Positions 62,301-64,000 of a stretch of DNA of 64,000 bases are shown one piece after another. Below the pieces are notes generated by a model. It had not been told where the DNA came from. It saw nothing but the letters and a program-made list of their open reading frames with translations, and did not search any database. The position numbers were made by a program, and so were the translations under genes. The first letter of the stretch is position 1; each line of letters starts with the position of its first letter. The stretch is from Limnoperna fortunei (lineage: Eukaryota > Mollusca > Bivalvia > Mytilida > Modiolidae), in assembly GCA_944474755.1 (NCBI GenBank), contig OX104124.1, forward strand, positions 39,538,636-39,602,635, written 5' to 3'.

Positions 62301-64000
62301 AGCCTCGCGCGGTATATTTAAATCGACCTATATTAAGGTAGCAAGATACGGTTTTGTAGTTTAGTTTCGAATGTCCCCCCTGTGAAATTTCTTAATATAA
62401 TAGTATGGTCCAGTTGCAGTTTACTCACATCTATGATAAATGAAATGCAATAAGTTTTTGAAGTGTCAGTAGAAAGTGTCATGTTTATAGAAAAGAAATA
62501 TATATAATATTTGGGTGTCATATATATAATATATATTTGTTTGCGAATCGGCATATAAAAAATGTGTTCTATCTCATTGTCGTTCTAGATAATGATTATT
62601 TACATGCATAGGTCGTCATTTTATGTTTCGACGTTTCCTTATAATTCATTTATAAACTTCAGTGACGTAACGTTTTGTAAAGTTTTACAAATTATTCTAT
62701 TTTAGTATATAATCTGTGGAAAAAAGAAGCCAGCGAAAGAATATTTTCTCGAATCTGCATTCCACAATGTTGAGTTTATATTGATGCACACGATTTTCAC
62801 CTTAAGCGAATTTTTAAGGGATACAAATTCATCTTTTCTGTAAAAGTGTAATGTGTCGAATCACCGTTTTGTATGTACAATTTTTGTTGAAATAGGTATA
62901 AACCTTGTATGTGATATAGACACTCTGGTTTCTCTTCAAACCCACGAATATATCTTTCGCCTTTTACTAAAGATATCCGTGGAGAGGAACAATTAACGAG
63001 TCTATAGACAATTTCTTTCGCCTTACATTTGTAAGGTTTCATAACGAAAACAATTATAACGAGTATGAAGCCAATTCTTCTTGTCTTGGTCGACAAATCA
63101 TAATTATCGTTGAATTCAAAAATAAAATAAAATACAAAAATAATATTTTTTTCCCGAGCACGGTTCGAACTCGTACCTAGAGCCCTACGAAAATACTTAT
63201 GTTGTAAAACAAAAAAGAGTGAGTGTCGAGTTTGCGAGGCGGTACCTCCGCCGACAGAACCGAAGTCCCACCGACGAAGGTAGATCTAGCTGCTTTAGGC
63301 TCAGTAGAAGTAGGTCATTGTTCCACCACGCTACGGCTCACCCGATGGAATATTGGAAAAATACAATACATATGATTACCTGTACTAGTTGTGCAATATC
63401 CTGAATGTACACGCATGCTTATGTTAGCCTCGCGCGGTATATTTAAATCGACCTATATTAAGGTAGCAAGATACGGTTTTGTAGTTTAGTTTCGAATGTC
63501 CCCCCTGTGAAATTTCTTAATATAATAGTATGGTCCAGTTGCAGTTTACTCACATCTATGATAAATGAAATGCAATAAGTTTTTGAAGTGTCAGTAGAAA
63601 GTGTCATGTTTATAGAAAAGAAATATATATAATATTTGGGTGTCATATATATAATATATATTTGTTTGCGAATCGGCATATAAAAAATGTGTTCTATCTC
63701 ATTGTCGTTCTAGATAATGATTATTTACATGCATAGGTCGTCATTTTATGTTTCGACGTTTCCTTATAATTCATTTATAAACTTCAGTGACGTAACGTTT
63801 TGTAAACGTTTTACAAATTATTCTATTTTAGTATATAATCTGTGGAAAAAAGAAGCCAGCGAAAGAATATTTTCTCGAATCTGCATTCCACAATGTTGAG
63901 TTTATATTGATGCACACGATTTTCACCTTAAGCGAATTTTTAAGGGATACAAATTCATCTTTTCTGTAAAAGTGTAATGTGTCGAATCACCGTTTTGTAT

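Larger units (their letters stand above)
53736..64000. repeat. 1126-bp macrosatellite array (edge, running off the window)
   Basis: Head-to-tail monomers starting gatatccgtggagagg: 53736 (with LINE inserted), 56217, 57343, 58469, 59595, 60721, 61847 (1125 bp) and 62972 (cut by window end). From 56217 on, copies are nearly identical; a one-base deletion near 62680 and a gagcccgg/gagcacgg variant (60908, 62034) are the clearest differences. The first monomer is more diverged. Each monomer holds a minus-strand 99-codon frame, an AT-rich part, a TATA-like tatatttaa, and a tRNA-like B box (ggttcgaactc). Confidence 0.97.

Noticed and set aside
56464..63404. Plus-strand 60-61-codon frames and minus-strand 73-codon frames repeated in each macrosatellite monomer
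   Set aside because: Short, without motifs, and repeated only because the monomer is repeated.

Overview
The window looks like eukaryotic, most probably bivalve-mollusc, nuclear DNA. It is AT-rich, genes are split into many small exons with canonical GT/AG borders, and the repeats are types known from clams and oysters: tRNA-derived SINEs, elements with internal 146-167 bp tandem repeats plus (GGAC)n tails, a DIRS retrotransposon and LINE fragments. Nothing bacterial or viral is visible. The bivalve assignment is inferred from repeat style and protein similarity. I do not name a species.

One host gene is recognisable: the 5' two thirds of the mismatch-repair gene MSH6, on the minus strand. 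Its start codon is at 50870 and 22 consecutive coding exons run down to 3032. All borders are GT/AG and all phases match. Together they encode about 874 residues: an N-terminal PCNA-binding-like motif, a PWWP domain, an acidic/basic linker, the MutS mismatch-recognition domain with its F-x-E motif, the connector domain and the start of the lever domain. The rest of the lever, the clamp and the ATPase lie beyond position 1. Introns fill roughly 45 kb and are crowded with repeats.

Layout along the + strand. 1-3031: intron 22 with a 34-bp minisatellite, a 146-bp-repeat element and a SINE. 3032-13000: exons 22 to 15, a second 146-bp-repeat element and a 64-bp minisatellite of about 20 copies. 13000-21285: intron 14, holding a 5.6-kb DIRS-type tyrosine-recombinase retrotransposon with terminal inverted repeats and internal complementary region, beside a CACTA-like transposase fragment. 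21286-31350: exons 14 to 8, several tandem-repeat elements and a nested transposon stack at 27.2-30.0 kb. 31350-42900: exons 7 to 3 and more SINEs. 42900-50870: MITE-like inverted repeats, PWWP exon 2, a 2.3-kb region ending in CCACGGTGG-like palindromes, a fold-back element and exon 1. 50871-52857: MSH6 promoter and intergenic DNA. 52858-64000: the edge of a tandem array of a 1126-bp macrosatellite, near-identical from 56.2 kb to the window end, with two LINE 3' fragments in its edge monomers.

The most notable observations are these. (1) The 1126-bp macrosatellite begins about 2 kb upstream of MSH6. (2) Two MSH6 exon borders (the exon 2 donor and the exon 14 acceptor) have been locally tandem-repeated, creating decoy splice sites that would put a stop in frame. 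(3) All eleven SINE copies share the gene's orientation, while nearly all tandem-repeat elements lie in the opposite one. (4) The DIRS copy keeps full structural hallmarks although its genes are broken. I found no unambiguously new functional system. The macrosatellite, with its conserved 99-codon frame and tRNA-like half, is the best candidate for something undescribed.
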